A stretch of 30,728 nucleotides of DNA from Chloroflexota bacterium (lineage in GTDB: Bacteria; Chloroflexota; Limnocylindria; QHBO01): the NCBI GenBank assembly GCA_013697395.1, contig JACCWY010000083.1:1-30728 (forward strand), in the 5' to 3' direction. Each line of letters opens with the position of its first letter. The stretch's first letter is position 1. The notes below the pieces were generated by a model, which saw nothing but the letters and a program-made list of their open reading frames with translations, was not told where the DNA came from and ran no database searches. Both the position numbers and the translations under genes were made by a program. Of this stretch, positions 28,701-30,728 are shown one piece after another.

Positions 28701-30728
28701 CGTCGAGCAGCCGCTTCGCCTCGGCCACGGCACGGCTCAGGACCGCGGATGGGTCACGGATCGAGGTGATCGAGGCCGCGATCTCGCCGAGAGTTCGCTG
28801 CGCCTCGACGCGGTGGGCGAGCTTTTCGGCGGTCACGTCGGCCTCCGCGTTCAGGCGAGCGTTCGTCAGCACGATGGCCGCCTGGTCCGCCAGCAGGCCG
28901 AGCAACTCGCCGTCGTCGCCGTTGAAGGCGGCCGGCGTCTCGGCGTAGACGCCGATCGCCCCGATCGCCCCGTCCGCGCTGATCAGCGGTGAAGCGATGA
29001 CGCTCCGGATGCCGAGCCGCCGGACGACCTCGTCCGACGAGGTGTCGTGCCCGAAGGAGTCATCCGCCACGTAGTCGTCGGTCCAGGTCGCGCGCCCCTG
29101 CCTGATGGCACGGCCCGAGATCCCGTGCTCAGCGCTCGTCCGGTCCTCTGCCGTGAACGGCGTCAGGCGGCCCCGGACCAGCGAGTGGCCGTCGCCCCAG
29201 CGCACGACGCCTTCGGCATCCGCTGCCACCATCCCGATCTGGCCGCCATCCCCCTTGAGGAGCCGCACGGCTTCGACCAGGGTCTGTCGCAGCACCTCGG
29301 CGGGGTCGCGCAGCGAGGTGAGCTGCGCCGCCATGGCGGCCAGGGTCCGCTGCGCATCCACGCGGTGCGCCAGCTCGCCTGCCTGCTCGCGCAGGCTCTC
29401 TTCGAGCCGCGTGACTTCGGTGATGTCGCGATTCGTGCCGTGCGCGCCGACGAGCGTGCCGTCCGCGTCCACGATCCCGGTGCCGCGGATCTCGACCGGC
29501 ATCGTCGTGCCGTCCTTGCGCGGCTCCAGGATGCGCAGCCGATACACCGCCTCGGGGTGCTCGCGGATCTGCTCCATCGTCTTCGCCACCAGCTCCATCG
29601 ACTCCGGGGCCGTTGCCACGGACACGTGCTGGCCGATGAGCTCGTCCGGTCGGAAGCCGGTCAGCCGCTCGACACTGTCGCTGATGAACGTGAATCGCAT
29701 GTCGGCGTCGATCGACCACATGATGTCGACGGATTCGTCGACGAGGAAGCGGTACTTCTCGCGCGAGCGCTCGAGCTCATCGGTCAGCCGCGCATTCGAG
29801 ATGGCGATGGCGCCCTGGTCCGCGAGTCCCTGCAGCAGGGCGAGCTCGTCCGCGCTGAACAGGTGCACCGTCTCGAACGAGACCGCCAGGGTGCCGATCA
29901 CCTCGCCGCCCGGCGCTCGGAGGGGGGCGGCCGCCATGCCGCGCAGCGCCAGCCGCTCCGCAACCGCCTGGTCGTCCGCGGCGTGCGGGATGCGCGGGTC
30001 GACCATGTAGTCCTCGGTGGCGATCACCTCGCCCCGCCCGGCTGCAAGGCCGTTGATGCCGCCGTCGATCGGGAATTCGAGCTGTGCCAGCCACTCCTCC
30101 GTCCAGGCGGCATTGCCTCCGACCACGACGGTGGGGCGCAGGTTCTGGCCATCCGGCAGCGCGAGCGTCAGGTGCGCGCCATCGGAGCCGATGAGCCTGC
30201 GCGCGGCCTCGACCACCGACTGGAGGATCTCCTCGGACTCACGGATGACCGCGATCCGCGCGCTGATCTCGCCCAGCGTGCGCTGCGCCTCGACCCGGCG
30301 GGCGAGCTCCTCCCGGGACCGCGCCAGCTCCTCGATCAGCCGCTGGTTGGCGATCGCTCCCGCGGCGTGGTCGGCCAGCGCGCGGAGCAGCGCGACCTCG
30401 GCATCACCGAAGTCGTCGATCCGTGACGAATAGGCGCCGAGCGCCCCGAGAACCTCGTCCTCGGCGACGAGCGGCGCGGCCGCCATGGATCGCATGCCCG
30501 CGGTCAGGGCGATCCGATCTGCAACCTCTGAGTGACGAAAGCGCCGGTCCTTGCGGTAGTCGCCCGTGACGACGACCTTGCGACTGGCGATGGCGTGCCC
30601 GAAGACGCCGACGCCGACCGGCAGCGACAGGTCGCGGATCAGCTGGCGCGCCTCGGGGTCGCGAATGCCCGCGTCGACCGCGAATCGAAGCCGATCCTCG
30701 TCCGGGTCGACCAGGTACACCATTGCGC
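25705..30728 (-). CDS. Very large multi-GAF, multi-PAS sensor histidine kinase, 5' end outside window
   Basis: At least 1,672 residues, with the frame open to the window edge. The first Met (30,723) lies mid-way in a GAF domain, so the true start is outside. Order by residue from that Met: GAF1 (partial, 1-140), GAF2 (145-315), PAS1 (320-440), GAF3 (455-620), GAF4 (640-795), GAF5 (810-975), GAF6 (990-1145), GAF7 (1165-1325), PAS2 (1340-1455), then HisKA_3 with the His of LARELHDSVTQALFSMGL at about 1,478 and a HATPase (QEALHNVVKHANAS, DDGVGF, GHLGLIGMRQR). Linkers repeat RVEAQRTLGEIAARI and each GAF ends NARLYEEL. No membrane segment is seen; it is a cytoplasmic sensor, perhaps of redox state or small ligands. 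It is paired with the receiver-only protein downstream. GAF repeats show internal duplication. Confidence 0.93.
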   Translation of the reverse strand, partial: AMVYLVDPDEDRLRFAVDAGIRDPEARQLIRDLSLPVGVGVFGHAIASRKVVVTGDYRKDRRFRHSEVADRIALTAGMRSMAAAPLVAEDEVLGALGAYSSRIDDFGDAEVALLRALADHAAGAIANQRLIEELARSREELARRVEAQRTLGEISARIAVIRESEEILQSVVEAARRLIGSDGAHLTLALPDGQNLRPTVVVGGNAAWTEEWLAQLEFPIDGGINGLAAGRGEVIATEDYMVDPRIPHAADDQAVAERLALRGMAAAPLRAPGGEVIGTLAVSFETVHLFSADELALLQGLADQGAIAISNARLTDELERSREKYRFLVDESVDIMWSIDADMRFTFISDSVERLTGFRPDELIGQHVSVATAPESMELVAKTMEQIREHPEAVYRLRILEPRKDGTTMPVEIRGTGIVDADGTLVGAHGTNRDITEVTRLEESLREQAGELAHRVDAQRTLAAMAAQLTSLRDPAEVLRQTLVEAVRLLKGDGGQIGMVAADAEGVVRWGDGHSLVRGRLTPFTAEDRTSAEHGISGRAIRQGRATWTDDYVADDSFGHDTSSDEVVRRLGIRSVIASPLISADGAIGAIGVYAETPAAFNGDDGELLGLLADQAAIVLTNARLNAEADVTAEKLAHRVEAQRTLGEIAASITSIRDPSAVLSRAVAEAKRLLDAEHVVIHQVRSGTRELADYREALGAEPDAPPIDDTTVSIGQGIAGRAVASGSVEWTGDYLSDTSFAHTGRADEWIRRYGYHSQMSAPLIADSEPLGAISAYSSRPDAFDEDDAQLLGALASHAAIVLGNARLYEELERRVEAQRSLGEIAARITAIRDPGDVLQRTLDEAVRLLDADGGRIELVAATGGLHWAFGHSAIDLPIERDERTDPVELNEGVSGRAVIERRVVRTPDYLADPAFTHAEAPDRYIRQHGIRSVMSAPLIGEDGAIGSLTVHSQARDAFDAANADLLEVLASQAAIAVTNARLYEQLGEESAALARQTDSQRRLLQINQRLLSTLDPASVLELIADGLKSVVWYDNVGVYRVEEDEGILRPVLARDRNAEAVLNFPIPRGQGLMWWCVEHREPVLLNDALNDDRLIQIPGTPAEEEAIIIVPLISGDRVIGAMNVGRNGGTEVAFTDADFELVQLFAAQAAVGITNARLYEELRERADAQRSLAEIAAQIASLHDPLTVIQRAVADAARLLRADRAQVNLVADGGEHLDRPIAAAPLPPSPDDVVVPLGSGIAGMAAAERRVRWTGDYLGDSAFPHDEGDARIEAQDIHSMMAAPLLGPDRLIGTITVQSTTTNAFNAGDAELLKLLADQAAIALTNARLYAEVEESERRYRHLVDNSPDIVWSIDAEGNFTYLSDSLESRTGWKQEQLMGKPFATLAGEETLAAAAAAWELLRKHPDREQRVRLDLPLPDGRLSKTEVAMTGTIVDGRFGGAHGSVRDISERERLEGDLRDQAAELAASQERAHLARELHDSVTQALFSMGLTLRTMEILLETDPGAAKDKVAELRELQRDALAEMRTLIFELRPSSLESDGLVQALRTHATAVQRRTGLTIVVDAAPVERLPLAAEEALYRIGQEALHNVVKHANASNVTLRIFRDGDRVRLSVSDDGVGFAPDEVPRGHLGLIGMRQRVDLVGGELRVESRPGEGTLIEAGVPGSDEAAAE

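Noticed and set aside
29047..30426. 459-codon open frame on the plus strand
   Set aside because: Antisense of the GAF/PAS kinase; translation is low-complexity and repeats only because the GAF repeats do.

Overview
This is about 30.7 kb of high-GC bacterial DNA that looks like the chromosome of an uncultured soil or sediment bacterium. The one-piece 2-oxoglutarate decarboxylase (kgd), the repeated leaderless promoter layout (a -10 box 6-8 bases before the start codon), the very long GAF/PAS sensor kinase and the general codon usage fit Chloroflexota of the Limnocylindria type or an actinobacterium. The phylum is an inference.

Layout. 1-1,230: start of a minus-strand gene running off the left edge, a tRNA-Gln(CUG), three copies of a TGCCCATTC repeat, and about 600 bases without a recognisable gene. 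1,230-9,990: an accessory, partly decayed region. It holds a divergent OmpR-type regulator and histidine kinase, a receiver-only protein, a NUDIX/receiver fusion scar, a DUF4956-VTC (polyphosphate polymerase) pair, scraps of a regulator and of a PiT phosphate transporter, an orphan winged-helix regulator, a secreted protein with two gamma-carbonic-anhydrase-like domains interrupted by a TAG codon, and a small fibronectin-type protein. 9,993-11,266: a secreted TolB/PD40 propeller with an FN3 domain, broken by a one-base deletion. 11,497-13,757 (minus): a glycine-rich membrane protein, response regulator and kinase operon. 14,031-24,201: mostly housekeeping metabolism (threonine/serine dehydratase, pxpABC 5-oxoprolinase, kgd, threonine synthase) with three membrane or unknown proteins. 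24,198-24,996 (minus): a frameshifted slipin. 25,242-30,728 (minus): a receiver-only regulator and a kinase with seven GAF and two PAS domains whose 5' end lies outside the window.

How it fits together. Upstream of at least four accessory genes there are 11-bp-phased direct repeats of a YTCAY core. In three cases they are preceded by GATGARA, giving a composite GATGARA-N3-YYCTCAY site; two more copies of the composite stand alone. The geometry resembles Pho boxes bound by PhoB/PhoP regulators. Two neighbouring genes (VTC polyphosphate polymerase and the PiT remnant) concern phosphate, so a phosphate-type regulon run by the local regulator/kinase pair is the simplest hypothesis. The second two-component operon carries a different 11-bp direct repeat (TGTCGATC) in its own leader. 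Several otherwise good genes carry single-base disruptions, so either local gene decay or residual assembly error must be considered.
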